From: Gemmata sp.
Lineage (GTDB): Bacteria > Planctomycetota > Planctomycetia > Gemmatales > Gemmataceae
NCBI GenBank assembly: GCA_025055115.1
Contig: JANWYJ010000029.1
Coordinates: 62,001 to 126,000, forward strand
DNA: 64,000 nt
Direction of reading: 5' to 3'
The translations under genes were made by a program, and so were the position numbers. The notes below the pieces were generated by a model. That model did not search any database and was not told where the DNA came from. It was given only the letters and a program-made list of their open reading frames with translations. Positions 17,472 through 27,431 of this stretch are shown piece by piece (position 1 is the first letter of the stretch; every line of letters begins with the position of its first letter).

Positions 17472-19985
17472 ATGAACTTCCGTCAGACTGCGTTGTTGCT
17501 GGGGGGAGTGTTTGTCGTTGTCGTCGCCCTGTTGGTGGTCAGCTTCGTCAGCGAGGATGAGTCGCTCGCCACCAGCGGACTTCTCGCGGAAGAATTGGCC
17601 AGAGTGAAGGCCGATGACATCGACTCCCTGGAGATCGAACGAACCACCGGCGGCCGGCTGAAAATCGAGCGCATCGACGCCAACACCAAAACGTGGCAGA
17701 TCGTGGAGCCGTACCGGGCAGCGGCCGATAGCCAACTGGTGACCGCAGCCATCAACGCCATTCTGCAAGCCAAACCCACCTCCTACACCGGCTCCACGGC
17801 GCTGGCCGCCCGCGGGCTAGAACCGCCCAATATGAAGGTCACACTCCGCAAAGGGTCCGAAAAATCATCCACCATCAACTTCGGTGACGTGGAGTTGGGC
17901 GAGCGCGGCAATGTGTTCGTTACAACCTCGGCTCGGCCGGATCGACCACAGGCCGTGCCGCGCATGCAATTCGACGCTCTGTTTCGTGACAAACGTGGGC
18001 AAGGCAAAGCGGTCGATTTTGTGAAGTGGGCCGCCGATTTCCGCAGCAAATCGGTCTTCCCCGCGGATAGTCGTGCCTTTGGGGAAGATGTCAGTGCACT
18101 GAGGTTGGCCCTGCCGCAGCAGAAACTCGAAGTGGCCCTGTCACGAACGGCCTCGGGCGATTGGCAGTTCGACCTGCCGGCAGGATGGGGCGCCGCCGAC
18201 CCGCAAGGCGACGTGGGCACAGCCCTGGAAACCTTCAACGGGGTTTCGCCGCTGGTGCGGACACTCACCAATATGGCCGCCGCCTCGGCCAACGACTTTC
18301 TCGACAATCCGGGCGATCTCAAACAGTACGGCCTGGAACCGGAGAACCCCGACCGCATCCGGGTGGAGATGCGCACCAAAGACGGCCAATCGGCCACGGT
18401 CTTCATCGGCAAGGCCGACGTGCCTCCCAAAACCGATGACAAATCGCCACCGCCTACCACCAGCGATAAGGTGTTCGTCATGATCGAGGGGCAGCCAGGG
18501 GTCATCCGCGCTACCGGCCGCGATGTCCACCGGCTGAAAGCTGTCATCAAAGACCCCAGCCCACTGCGCGACCGCAACCTGATGACCCTCGATCCGCGGA
18601 AAACCATCGACGGCCTCGACCTTCAACTGGCCGGCCAGGCCACTCCCACAAAACTGCGCCGCATCGGCACCGAATGGAAACTCTACGGCGGACCCAACGA
18701 TCCTCAACCCGCCCGGACATCGGTTGTGGAAGGGATACTGGATGTGATCAAAGCGCCGCGGATCGTCCGCGACTTCACCACCGCCAACGACGCCAATTTC
18801 ACGCCGCCGACCGCAACGGTGTGGGTGTACATCAATGGTTTTGAGACCCCAACCGACACCAAAGCCGAACCGACCAAAAAAGCCGAACCGATCAAGCTCG
18901 AATTCGGCCGCAAGGAAGGCGATAGCATCCATGTGCGCCGTACGCTGCCCACCGGGCAAGTGAACACCTACACCATCGCCGCGATGGTCACGCCCAGCGC
19001 CGCGTCTGCCTCAGTCGATGCCCTGGCCAGCGTGATGAAGTCGCGGCTCGATCTGCTCGATCCGGCGTTGCCATCGTTCACCGCCACCGCCGCGACCAAA
19101 TTGACCGTCACTGGGACAAACCCGGCCAATAACTACACCCTCGAAAAAGACCCCACCGACACTCCCCCGACGCAAGAACGCTTCTGGCGCTTCGTGGCCC
19201 CTGAACCCAAAGGCCGCATCGCCGATACAAAATCGGTCAACAAGATTCTCGATCAGCTCAGTACACTCAACTCGACGGTGCGTTGGCTGGAGGAAGACCC
19301 CAAGCCGGAGCGGCTTGCGGAACTGGGTTTCACGCCCCAGCCAGTTTTGAAAGTGGTTGTCGGGTTACCCAATAACGAAGAACGAACCTTTGAATTCGGC
19401 AAAGAAACGCCGGACGCGGCATCGGTTTATCTCCGCGTGGGGGGCAAAGCGGCTCTGTTCACGGTCCCGCGCCTGGTCTTCACCGACGTTTCCACGCCCG
19501 ACCTGCGCGACCGCCGCATCTTCCGCGGCCTGCCCACCACCGAGGCGACCCGGGTCGAACTCCGCGGATGGGTGGGGTTGATCGGCCCCAAACCAATTCG
19601 CGTGGCCCTCGAGAAGAACAAAGACGGGGCTTGGGTGATCGCGCCGCCTCAACCCGGTGAACCACCAAGCGTTCTGACCGACCTGACCCCCGACACCGCG
19701 AAAATCAATACCCTGTTGCGGCAAATCTCCGAGATCGAAGCCAAGACGTTTGAAACTGGTCCGCCCCAGGAAAAACACGGCTTTGCCGAACCGGCCCAAT
19801 TCCTCGAAATCAAAGTTTGGGGTGCGAAAGGGCAATTCATCTGGCTGAACATCGGCGCCAGCTTCGACAACGGCAAAAGCGCTTACGTTCTGACCAATGC
19901 CCTCCCCGAAGCCAACCCCGTGCTGACCATCGATCCGCTGCCGTTCAATATCTACAAGGAGAAACCCAGCTCCATCGGCAAATGA
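17472..19985 (+). CDS. DUF4340-domain protein
   Basis: An 837-residue protein from the ATG at 17472 (MNFRQTALLLGGVFVVVVAL), one N-terminal anchor and a long extracytoplasmic part. DUF4340 traits: IDSLEIERTTGGRLKIERID, WQIVEPYRAAADSQLV, TYTGSTALAARGLEPPNMKV-like blocks repeated three to four times along the protein (again around LGLEPENPDRIRVEM and LAELGFTPQPVLKVVV). DUF4340 proteins are regularly encoded after GldG/permease genes, so it is probably the accessory or substrate-binding part of the exporter. The first 21 codons of the longer frame were rejected because the signal anchor starts at 17472. Confidence 0.88.
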   Translation: MNFRQTALLLGGVFVVVVALLVVSFVSEDESLATSGLLAEELARVKADDIDSLEIERTTGGRLKIERIDANTKTWQIVEPYRAAADSQLVTAAINAILQAKPTSYTGSTALAARGLEPPNMKVTLRKGSEKSSTINFGDVELGERGNVFVTTSARPDRPQAVPRMQFDALFRDKRGQGKAVDFVKWAADFRSKSVFPADSRAFGEDVSALRLALPQQKLEVALSRTASGDWQFDLPAGWGAADPQGDVGTALETFNGVSPLVRTLTNMAAASANDFLDNPGDLKQYGLEPENPDRIRVEMRTKDGQSATVFIGKADVPPKTDDKSPPPTTSDKVFVMIEGQPGVIRATGRDVHRLKAVIKDPSPLRDRNLMTLDPRKTIDGLDLQLAGQATPTKLRRIGTEWKLYGGPNDPQPARTSVVEGILDVIKAPRIVRDFTTANDANFTPPTATVWVYINGFETPTDTKAEPTKKAEPIKLEFGRKEGDSIHVRRTLPTGQVNTYTIAAMVTPSAASASVDALASVMKSRLDLLDPALPSFTATAATKLTVTGTNPANNYTLEKDPTDTPPTQERFWRFVAPEPKGRIADTKSVNKILDQLSTLNSTVRWLEEDPKPERLAELGFTPQPVLKVVVGLPNNEERTFEFGKETPDAASVYLRVGGKAALFTVPRLVFTDVSTPDLRDRRIFRGLPTTEATRVELRGWVGLIGPKPIRVALEKNKDGAWVIAPPQPGEPPSVLTDLTPDTAKINTLLRQISEIEAKTFETGPPQEKHGFAEPAQFLEIKVWGAKGQFIWLNIGASFDNGKSAYVLTNALPEANPVLTIDPLPFNIYKEKPSSIGK

Positions 19986-20280
19986 CAGCACGCGATGAAT
20001 GTTGCCTATAGCACGATGAGCTTCTGACGAAGCGTCGCACAAGCCGCGACCACCCGACAGTGGCTGCCCCTTCCATCCATAAGCCATGGTCATCGCGAAC
20101 CGACCTGCGTTTCACCGTGCGGCAGCGTTCGCGGCTCGCCAAGCCAGCCGAACCGCGAATGCCACCGAACGAATGGCGTTCCCACCGCTCACGATCGCGC
20201 CTGCCATCAGGGTGGGTCGTCCTTGGGTGGCCTACTCGGGCCAGAGCCGGTTGCAGCCTGGGGCTGCTCTAGGTTTCCAT
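19986..20280. other. Convergent spacer, no gene seen
   Basis: 295 bp between two convergent genes. A 6-bp stem with a TGG loop (GCAGCC/GGCTGC, 20253-20267) is the only structure seen and could be a weak bidirectional terminator, but it lacks a T-run. Confidence 0.6.
20253..20267. terminator. Possible weak hairpin between convergent genes
   Basis: GCAGCC, loop TGG, GGCTGC, located after the DUF4340 gene and 14 bp beyond the end of the peptidase gene. There is no poly-T on either side, so factor-independent termination is doubtful. Confidence 0.3.
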
Positions 20281-22410
20281 TCACCGAGGGCCGGGGGGAG
20301 CGTACTTTTTCAACCACGCGAACACCTCCTTGTGCCAATGTTCGCTGTTTTTCGGCTTCAACACCCAGTGCCCTTCATCGGGGAAGTTGACAAACCGGCT
20401 GGGAACACCCTGCCGTTGCAGGGCGCTGAACAGTTCGTGCCCTTGCCCGATCGGGCAGCGGAAATCGAGGTCGTTGTGAATGATGAGCATGGGCGTTTTG
20501 TGTTTGCCCAATTCGCCGGCACGTTTGTGCGGGCTGAACTCGGCATACTTGTGGGGTTTCTCCCACGGTAGCCCGCCGTGTTCCCATTCGTCGAACCACA
20601 GTTCATCGGTCGTGCCCCACATACTCTCGAAATTCCACACCGAGCAGTGGGTAATCAGGCAGCGGAAACGTGGGGCGATGTCGTTGACGGCGAACCAATT
20701 CATCATGTAGCCGCCGAAGCTGGCGCCGGCCGCGGCGAAGCGGTCTTTGTCCGCATACGGTAGCTTGGCGACGTAATCCAGTCCGCGCACCAAATCGCGG
20801 TAGCATTTTCCGCCCCAGTCGCCGGTGATTTCGTCGGTGAATTTCTGGCCAAAGCCCACACTGCCCCGCGGATTGGGCAACACCACAACATACCCTTGGG
20901 CAGCCCACAGTTGCGGGTTCCAGCGGAAGCTCCAATTGTCGCCCCAAACGCTCTGTGGCCCGCCGTGAACCAGATACGCCACCGGCCATTTCTTCGTCGC
21001 ATCAAATCCGGGGGGCTTGAGAATCCACATATGCATCTGGACATCGCCTTCCACCGGCACTTCGACCGCCTGCGGTGCGGGTAAGTCGAGTTGTTCGAGT
21101 CGTTTCTCGTTGGCCCGGCTGATATTGAGGGGTTTGGCTTGATCCGCCGGCCACCAGTGGACATGCACTTCCGCTGGGTGTGTCATCCGCGCTACGGTAT
21201 AGGCGAGCATGTTGCGTTTGGCGGATGCGGACAGGGAACTGCAAGTGCCGCGATCAAACTGAATGTCGAAACCTTGGCCGTCGATTTGGATGAAGAAAAT
21301 GGGATCGACGGCATTCCAGTGCGCAGTGAAAAGAAAGGCCCGGTCGGACCCCCCAGTCCAGACAAATTCGTTGACGGAGACATCGTATTTGGCCGTGACA
21401 GGGAAGGGTTTTCCGGTGAGTTTGCCATCCGGTTGGCAATCCGCCACGACGATATCCCATTTATCCGCTTCGTAGCCAGCTTGTTTCTGGGCACGCCAGG
21501 CCAACTTCTGGCCATTGGCGGCAAAGCGTGGCCCGCTGTCTGCGGCTTTGTTATCCACTGTCAACGTTTCCCATGTCGTTGAGGTGTTGTGAATGCTGAC
21601 GCGGCAGAGGTCGTAGTTGGTACTCCAGGCTTCGTTCTTCTCGGGCACGGCGGTGAAGACCAGATGTTGGCTATCGGGCGTGAAGGTGAAGTCGTCGCCG
21701 CTGCTGAAGGTGCTGCTGGTGGGGTGGGCGTCGCGGTCGCCAGGGGTGACATCGCGGCAGTTGCGGCCATCAGCATCGATCACAAACAGATGGCGTCGTT
21801 TGTCGCCCACGTATTCGTCCCAATGGCGAAAGAACAGTCTCGTGAAAGTTCGGGCTTTCACCGGGCTATTGGCGATGGCGTCCTCTTTTTGTTGGTTGAG
21901 TTTATCGCTTTCCGCGAAGGGCTTTTCGCTGAATTCGGGATAGACGCTCGAAACAAAGGCAATGCGTTTTCCATCGGGCGACCAGATGCCGTGGCTGGCA
22001 CCGGTGGAGATGTTGGTCAGTTGTTTTACCTGGCCATCAGCGGTCAGAATCCACAGCTGCATTGACCCGGAACGATTCGATTCGAAGAGAATGCGTTCGC
22101 CATCGGGCGACCAGCGCGGGTTGGCATCGCGTTGGCCTTGGGGATCGGTCAATTGTTTGGGAGGCGTCTTGCCGTCGGTGGAGGCGAGCCACAGCGCGGT
22201 GGATGTGCGGTTACGGTCCAGATCGACCGTGGTGACTTGATAGACCACCGATTTGCCATCGGGGCTGATTTGCGGCGCGGCGACGCGCTGGAAGGCAAAC
22301 AGGTCTTCCAGCTGCATCGGTCGCTTGTCGGCGGCGAGGAGGGGTTGGCATGGGCGGCCCGTCCCCCCCAAAGCGATGCCTGCGACGATGAGAATGAAAT
22401 ACTTGCGCAT
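20281..22410 (-). CDS. S9-family prolyl-oligopeptidase-like serine peptidase
   Basis: Exported dipeptidyl/acylaminoacyl-peptidase-like enzyme of 709 residues from the ATG at 22410. Signal peptide in residues 1-27, then a WD40-like beta-propeller with repeated SPDGK/SPDGE motifs (QISPDGKSVVYQVT, RWSPDGERILFESN, WSPDGKRIAFVSSV). The alpha/beta-hydrolase domain follows: AYLVHGGPQSVWGD, nucleophile elbow GASFGGYMMNW, acid NDLDFRCPIGQGHE and His in FPDEGHWVLKP. All three catalytic residues are present. It probably trims oligopeptides in the periplasm. It follows the giant protein genes on the same strand after 118 bp. Confidence 0.93.
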   Translation of the reverse strand: MRKYFILIVAGIALGGTGRPCQPLLAADKRPMQLEDLFAFQRVAAPQISPDGKSVVYQVTTVDLDRNRTSTALWLASTDGKTPPKQLTDPQGQRDANPRWSPDGERILFESNRSGSMQLWILTADGQVKQLTNISTGASHGIWSPDGKRIAFVSSVYPEFSEKPFAESDKLNQQKEDAIANSPVKARTFTRLFFRHWDEYVGDKRRHLFVIDADGRNCRDVTPGDRDAHPTSSTFSSGDDFTFTPDSQHLVFTAVPEKNEAWSTNYDLCRVSIHNTSTTWETLTVDNKAADSGPRFAANGQKLAWRAQKQAGYEADKWDIVVADCQPDGKLTGKPFPVTAKYDVSVNEFVWTGGSDRAFLFTAHWNAVDPIFFIQIDGQGFDIQFDRGTCSSLSASAKRNMLAYTVARMTHPAEVHVHWWPADQAKPLNISRANEKRLEQLDLPAPQAVEVPVEGDVQMHMWILKPPGFDATKKWPVAYLVHGGPQSVWGDNWSFRWNPQLWAAQGYVVVLPNPRGSVGFGQKFTDEITGDWGGKCYRDLVRGLDYVAKLPYADKDRFAAAGASFGGYMMNWFAVNDIAPRFRCLITHCSVWNFESMWGTTDELWFDEWEHGGLPWEKPHKYAEFSPHKRAGELGKHKTPMLIIHNDLDFRCPIGQGHELFSALQRQGVPSRFVNFPDEGHWVLKPKNSEHWHKEVFAWLKKYAPPGPR

Positions 22411-22528
22411 GGTGGATGCCTTTCGATTGCCACGGCTTGGAATCCAGCTGGCTGTGCCAGCGGCCGTCATTCCCCCACGTTGTAGGCACGGCCGGGGGTG
22501 GGAGAAAGAACCCCCCGATGACCAGGCC

Positions 22529-25500
22529 TCAGCGACGCGGGGGGGTGAGTTTCAGCCGGACATCGAGGGTGTTGGCGCTGGTGGTCAGAAACTGCCACAC
22601 ACCTGCACGCAGCGCGGAGGTTTGCCAACCGCGATCACGTTCGATGGCCGCCAGCCAGCCGGGCATCACTTGCACGCGAACTTCTTCGCTCGTGGGGCGA
22701 CTGCCGGCCAGGCGGGGCCGAACGGCCTCAAAGGTGATTGTGTCCGGGGGGGCTTTACCCGCGGAAGCGGGACTGATCGTGCCGCGCCATTCCACAGTTC
22801 CTTCCCGCGCACTCGTCCGCAGCCAGACTTGCACCCGCGAACCCGATTGATGCCAACCGACGACCTCGCTGCCGCGGACCTCGAACAATCGCACCCCCGG
22901 CAACGTCCATTCCAGAAGTAATTGTGGTTCTTTGGCGCTCCAGGTGATCGTGCCGGCGGCATCGGCCCGATGGGGGCTAACCTGCCATGCTGTGCTCGTC
23001 TGAACGGCCAACCCTTCACCCACACGCAGCGAGGGGCGAAGCTCCGCACCAGACCCAGTGGGGCGAAAGACCCGCGGCAGCGGCTGCCCTTCCAACCGCA
23101 AATCGGGCACATTGACAAAATCGCGCCATGCCTCCGCCGGGAAATCGCTGATTGCACTGCCGCCAAGGCTTTCGAGCGTCAGACGCGACGTCCGCAGCCC
23201 GTAAACCGATTCACTGGTGCCTTGGAGGTTCGTGAAGACAATGCGTGGAAACCGCAACACCGGCTGGCGGGAAATGGGCCGCCGCGGCACCGCTTGGAAA
23301 ACGACCATGAACCGCCCCGCCGTGGGATTTTGGAACTCGACCCGCAACACTGGCCAACGACCTTTAGTTTCCACCACCGACCAATCACGCAAGGCCAGCC
23401 ACGCCGCGGCTAAATCCAGATTGCGAGCGCTGACGCGGACCACTTCCAAGTCCGGCGGAATTTCCAAGACAAGACCAGGCACTGTGCCCTGCTCGACGCG
23501 GATCAAGTAGGCCGCGGTCAGTTCGGCCCCGGATTCGCTCACATCCCACACGCACGCTTCACGGACCCGCAACTCGGCTACTCCCGACGCCCCTTCGCGC
23601 CAACGAAGATGAACTGCTTTGGCTCCACCTAAATCCGCCGTCAACCGGCTGCGCGCGTCCGTCGCCACAATTTGCCGGCCCCAGCGGCCCACAATCTGCG
23701 GCTGCCGAGCATCCTTGGCCAGGGCGGCCACCACCCGGCTTCGCGGTACCTCGGGGATGCCGAAACGAACTTCTCGCTCCGAACCAGTCGTGACCAGGGA
23801 TGTAGCAAAACGGCATTCGATTTCATGCCGACCCGGGCCCGGCAGCGCAATGGTGTAGCTATCGGGGCGGTTCGATGTCGGAAATGCCACCCGACCATTG
23901 ACCGTCACACGTTCCAAACGAACATCACTCAGGGGGATCGTGACCATGTTTTCCTGAGCCGCAAAGGCCTGGACGATCCATTGGGCCGTCACAGTGGCGA
24001 CAGCGTCCTGCGTTTGAATGGCATATTCGGCGGCCGTAATGACCGGGGCGGGAGAGGCGGCTTGCGTGAAGCTCGCCAACCGTTCGAGAACAGCACGCGG
24101 TGCGAAAACGTCCTCGGTTCCCCCCTCCTGCGTGACGATCCAGACCGTGGCCGTGGCCGGATTTTGCGCGTTGACCGACCATGTGGCCCAGACCACCAGC
24201 AGGACCGCAGCCATCGTTGCTGTGGCGACCCTGTGGTCACGCTGACGTTGTATGATCCAGGCGACCGCCGCCACGCTCACAAACACCACCGCGGCGACCA
24301 ACGGCAGACCCGCGACCTTGGCCCACCACGGTGGGCCAAGGTGGTACACCCCCCCTGCGACTCCGGCGATTCCGGCCAAAAGAAGCATATCGCCAAGACG
24401 CCGCCGCCGAAGAGTCTGCAACCCCCCCAGCACCAGCCCCGTCGTGAGAAGTACGGCCAACGCGGCCGCGGCACGGGTGGTGCCCACCCGAATCCCCAGG
24501 TCGTCGGCCTGGGTCACTAACACAATCGCTTCGCCACTGGTTAGTGGGCCTCCCAACAGGGGTGGTTCCTCCACTGTCGCATCCCACGGCCGCGCCGGCC
24601 AACCGGGGAGCAATCCTGAAGCAAATGTCCACCATCGTTGGACGGGCACGTCAGCCCCGTTCACACGCGGCGCGGGACTGACAATAGCCCGCGTCGGCCA
24701 AGCCGCCGATACCGGCAGACGATAGCGAACTTCAAAACGAACGTTCGTTCCCGTGGGCAGCGGTATCCGCAGGCTCTCGGGTGCTTGCCGCTCCATACAC
24801 GCCGCCGGGTTCAACCACCGGCCCATCACATTGATGCTGCGTAACTGAACCCCCGGTGGCAAAGTCAGTGCCAGAGGTGAACCGGTCGAATGGGGGATCG
24901 TTCCGCCCATTGCGACCATGACATCATCGACCGCACGAACCACCGTCACCAGGTACGCCTCTTGCACCACCGGGGGCGTGGTTGTTGGCAAAAGCGGCGT
25001 GATCTGGAGGCTGTCGCCGAGCATTTCAACCGCCACGTGTTTCTCCCACGGTGGCGCCACTTCAACCCGTACCGGAGCTTGCACCCCCAGCAGGCGGGCC
25101 AGTGGTAACCTCATCGGGGTAGTTCCAATCGGCGGACCCAACGCGAGCGTCTCAATTTCCGCCATGGTGGCCAGTGGACGATCGAACTGCAATACCCACA
25201 GGGAACCTGGCCATCGTGGCCCTCCCGGAAGAAGGGAAAACACTTCGCCTGGCAGTTGCAGAGCCTGGCTGATGGCGTTTCCTTCGCCCACCAACCGCCA
25301 CGTTCGTGGTCCGTCGTGGGGCGGAGCAAAGACTGCCACGGCAGCCAACGCGCCGCCACTGATGCGCAGCAGCCAGCGCGTGGTTACTGTCCAACGATCC
25401 TCGATCGTATGCAAACGCACGGCCGCCTGCGCGGTGAACGTTGGGTTCGCCAGCCGCAATATCACCTGGCCTTCTGGTTCTTTCCCGCGGTAGTAATAAA

Positions 25501-27286
25501 CCGCTTGCGCATCGCGGGGGATGTCTGTGGTTAGTCCACTCCACCAACCGACAGGTTCGGCCCCAACCCCCGGTTGCAACGTCGCCAGCCATCGCGGTAC
25601 CGTTCGGAGGCTGAACCAACCTTCCCGGTCGGCGGCACCTAGCCCCAGCGCCGGAAATAACCCCACCCCCGGTTGCAGCGCAGGTCCGCGAAACTCCAGG
25701 TGTAGTTGCAACTGCTGCCCACTGACCAAAGGGGGAACGAATTCCACCATTTGGGTGCCCCCTGTTGGCGGACCGACGTAAGAAACCCGCTCATGAATAG
25801 CAACAGGCTTGCGATCGAGGACATAACCAGGGGGCGGGCGCAGGGCGAGCTGAAACAGCGGCCCTCGCCGTACGCGCACATCCACCCGCGCTGTCAGTGT
25901 GGCATGCGTTTCCCCCAGGGCCCAATCGATACGTTCGGTGGTGGCAATCTCCGCTTCCATCGGGCTAAGACGAAACGATGGCAGGCGGCGAAACGGTTCA
26001 TTGGCCCCCGGGGCCAAGAGCGTTCCTTCTAACGTCAAAACCCGTGCCGTCTCGCCTCCACCCAGCGGCAATGACGGCACGGCCGAACCACCACTCAGGC
26101 GGTAATCACCCGCATTCCAGGCTTCGATCTTCCAACCGCTGGCAATCCGCAGCTCCAGCGTTTCTTCGCCGACAATAGCTGCCAATGGACGAACCGATGG
26201 CAACGGGGCATCCGCCGAACGGCTTGGATCAGGAAAGACGCCAAAGGCCGAGATCACCACCAGCCCGCCGGGTCCCGGTTGGCGCAAACGGATGCGGACG
26301 CGCCGCGGACCATCGGCAGTGGCCGGCGGATCGACCGTCCAGGCGGCCCGATTGTTCATGACCACATCAGTGATGTGCAAACCAGGATCAGCCAGAAAAG
26401 ACCATTCGTCCACAGGGCCGCGTGTCGGCATTAACTCGTAGCGGAACGTGGCCGTCAGTTGTCCGGCGGAAAAGTCGTATTGTGCCGCCAATTTCGCTTG
26501 CGCCAGGGCATCCGACGCCCCCCGACGACGGAGCGAAAGTTCCACCTTCGCCGAACTCCCAGGCCGCAGTTGCCACAACCGCCGCTCGGGTTGACCCGGC
26601 ACCGGGAAAGGACCGGTGAGCAGTGTCTCGGAAGCTGCGGGAATTTGATCCGCCGGTAAGTTCAACCGCCACACAGAAGTGGTGCATGGGGGAACTCGTA
26701 GCTCGAAGCGCCGTTCGCCCAATTCCGTGGTTCCGGTCAGTGACCAGGTCAATTGCAAGGTCCGACGCCCTGGGCGTGGGAGCCACACGGCAGGGGCTGC
26801 AGCCCCTGCCGGAATCGCCACAATCGCCTCGTCGCCATCCGCCCACCGGGCACTCTGGATCGCCAAGCGGAACGGTTCCAGAGAGGTCCATGCCGGCCCA
26901 GGTCGTGAATTGAGCAATTGCAGTTCGGCTGTCCCGAACAGTTCTTGACCATCGAATTCGGCAGTGTAAACCGCTTCGATGAGGCGCGGGGGTTGCTTCG
27001 CCAACTCAGCCGCTTCGGCAGCGGCACGAACCCGGGTTTCAAACTCGCTTCGAGGCAGTTGCACCCACGGTCCGGCATCCAATTCGTTTTTCAGCTCGGG
27101 CCAAAGCCCAGCGGGCACACGCAGCCGGCGAATCGGGAACGGATCGGCGACTGATAGCGTCGCCGGGGTGGTGGCCGCGCGAGTATCGGGCCACGGCATC
27201 GGCGGCGAGCTTCTCCCGACGGTCGCGGTGATCGCCCCACCGGCCCCCATCAGGATGACGAGAACGAAACCACGGTATCGATACAT
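22529..27286 (-). CDS. Giant secreted/membrane protein with duplicated module
   Basis: A 1585-residue protein from the ATG at 27286; N-terminal signal sequence (FVLVILMGAGGAITATV). A beta-rich module at about residues 105-215 (AVYTAEFDGQELFGTAEL, then a PGRRTLQL strand) is followed by a long beta-rich stretch. Four close hydrophobic helices lie at about 937-955, 963-979, 989-1010 and 1017-1035. Then a second copy of the module appears at about 1086-1200 (AAEYAIQTQDAVATVTAQWI, LPGPGRHEIECRF) with more beta structure to the end. No catalytic motif is recognised. The gene follows the related gene at 27432-30899, and the pair is probably co-transcribed. Two perfect palindromes lie inside it. I cannot name a family. 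Confidence 0.8.
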   Translation of the reverse strand: MYRYRGFVLVILMGAGGAITATVGRSSPPMPWPDTRAATTPATLSVADPFPIRRLRVPAGLWPELKNELDAGPWVQLPRSEFETRVRAAAEAAELAKQPPRLIEAVYTAEFDGQELFGTAELQLLNSRPGPAWTSLEPFRLAIQSARWADGDEAIVAIPAGAAAPAVWLPRPGRRTLQLTWSLTGTTELGERRFELRVPPCTTSVWRLNLPADQIPAASETLLTGPFPVPGQPERRLWQLRPGSSAKVELSLRRRGASDALAQAKLAAQYDFSAGQLTATFRYELMPTRGPVDEWSFLADPGLHITDVVMNNRAAWTVDPPATADGPRRVRIRLRQPGPGGLVVISAFGVFPDPSRSADAPLPSVRPLAAIVGEETLELRIASGWKIEAWNAGDYRLSGGSAVPSLPLGGGETARVLTLEGTLLAPGANEPFRRLPSFRLSPMEAEIATTERIDWALGETHATLTARVDVRVRRGPLFQLALRPPPGYVLDRKPVAIHERVSYVGPPTGGTQMVEFVPPLVSGQQLQLHLEFRGPALQPGVGLFPALGLGAADREGWFSLRTVPRWLATLQPGVGAEPVGWWSGLTTDIPRDAQAVYYYRGKEPEGQVILRLANPTFTAQAAVRLHTIEDRWTVTTRWLLRISGGALAAVAVFAPPHDGPRTWRLVGEGNAISQALQLPGEVFSLLPGGPRWPGSLWVLQFDRPLATMAEIETLALGPPIGTTPMRLPLARLLGVQAPVRVEVAPPWEKHVAVEMLGDSLQITPLLPTTTPPVVQEAYLVTVVRAVDDVMVAMGGTIPHSTGSPLALTLPPGVQLRSINVMGRWLNPAACMERQAPESLRIPLPTGTNVRFEVRYRLPVSAAWPTRAIVSPAPRVNGADVPVQRWWTFASGLLPGWPARPWDATVEEPPLLGGPLTSGEAIVLVTQADDLGIRVGTTRAAAALAVLLTTGLVLGGLQTLRRRRLGDMLLLAGIAGVAGGVYHLGPPWWAKVAGLPLVAAVVFVSVAAVAWIIQRQRDHRVATATMAAVLLVVWATWSVNAQNPATATVWIVTQEGGTEDVFAPRAVLERLASFTQAASPAPVITAAEYAIQTQDAVATVTAQWIVQAFAAQENMVTIPLSDVRLERVTVNGRVAFPTSNRPDSYTIALPGPGRHEIECRFATSLVTTGSEREVRFGIPEVPRSRVVAALAKDARQPQIVGRWGRQIVATDARSRLTADLGGAKAVHLRWREGASGVAELRVREACVWDVSESGAELTAAYLIRVEQGTVPGLVLEIPPDLEVVRVSARNLDLAAAWLALRDWSVVETKGRWPVLRVEFQNPTAGRFMVVFQAVPRRPISRQPVLRFPRIVFTNLQGTSESVYGLRTSRLTLESLGGSAISDFPAEAWRDFVNVPDLRLEGQPLPRVFRPTGSGAELRPSLRVGEGLAVQTSTAWQVSPHRADAAGTITWSAKEPQLLLEWTLPGVRLFEVRGSEVVGWHQSGSRVQVWLRTSAREGTVEWRGTISPASAGKAPPDTITFEAVRPRLAGSRPTSEEVRVQVMPGWLAAIERDRGWQTSALRAGVWQFLTTSANTLDVRLKLTPPRR
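24316..24341. repeat. Perfect 12-bp inverted repeat inside the giant gene
   Basis: CCTTGGCCCACC, two bases, then GGTGGGCCAAGG. It encodes the loop LGPPWWAK between two hydrophobic helices. It may be chance at a conserved loop or an inserted palindromic element. Confidence 0.8.
26789..26810. repeat. Perfect 22-bp palindrome inside the giant gene
   Basis: GGCAGGGGCTG and its exact complement CAGCCCCTGCC, with no loop. It encodes an Ala/Pro-rich patch (AGAAAPAV) and so could have been inserted in frame. Similar GC-rich palindromes occur at 39452-39474 and 43091-43119. Confidence 0.85.
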
Positions 27287-27431
27287 GCGGTCATCAATCA
27301 ACGAGAGTTCCAATTGTTCCGACTTCGATCTAATTGTTCCGACTTCGACTAGTCCACGTGCTACTTCACTTTGGGTTTATCGTTCCACGGGGAGTTTCCT
27401 GGCCCTTGGGTCGGCACGAGGGCGACCACGT

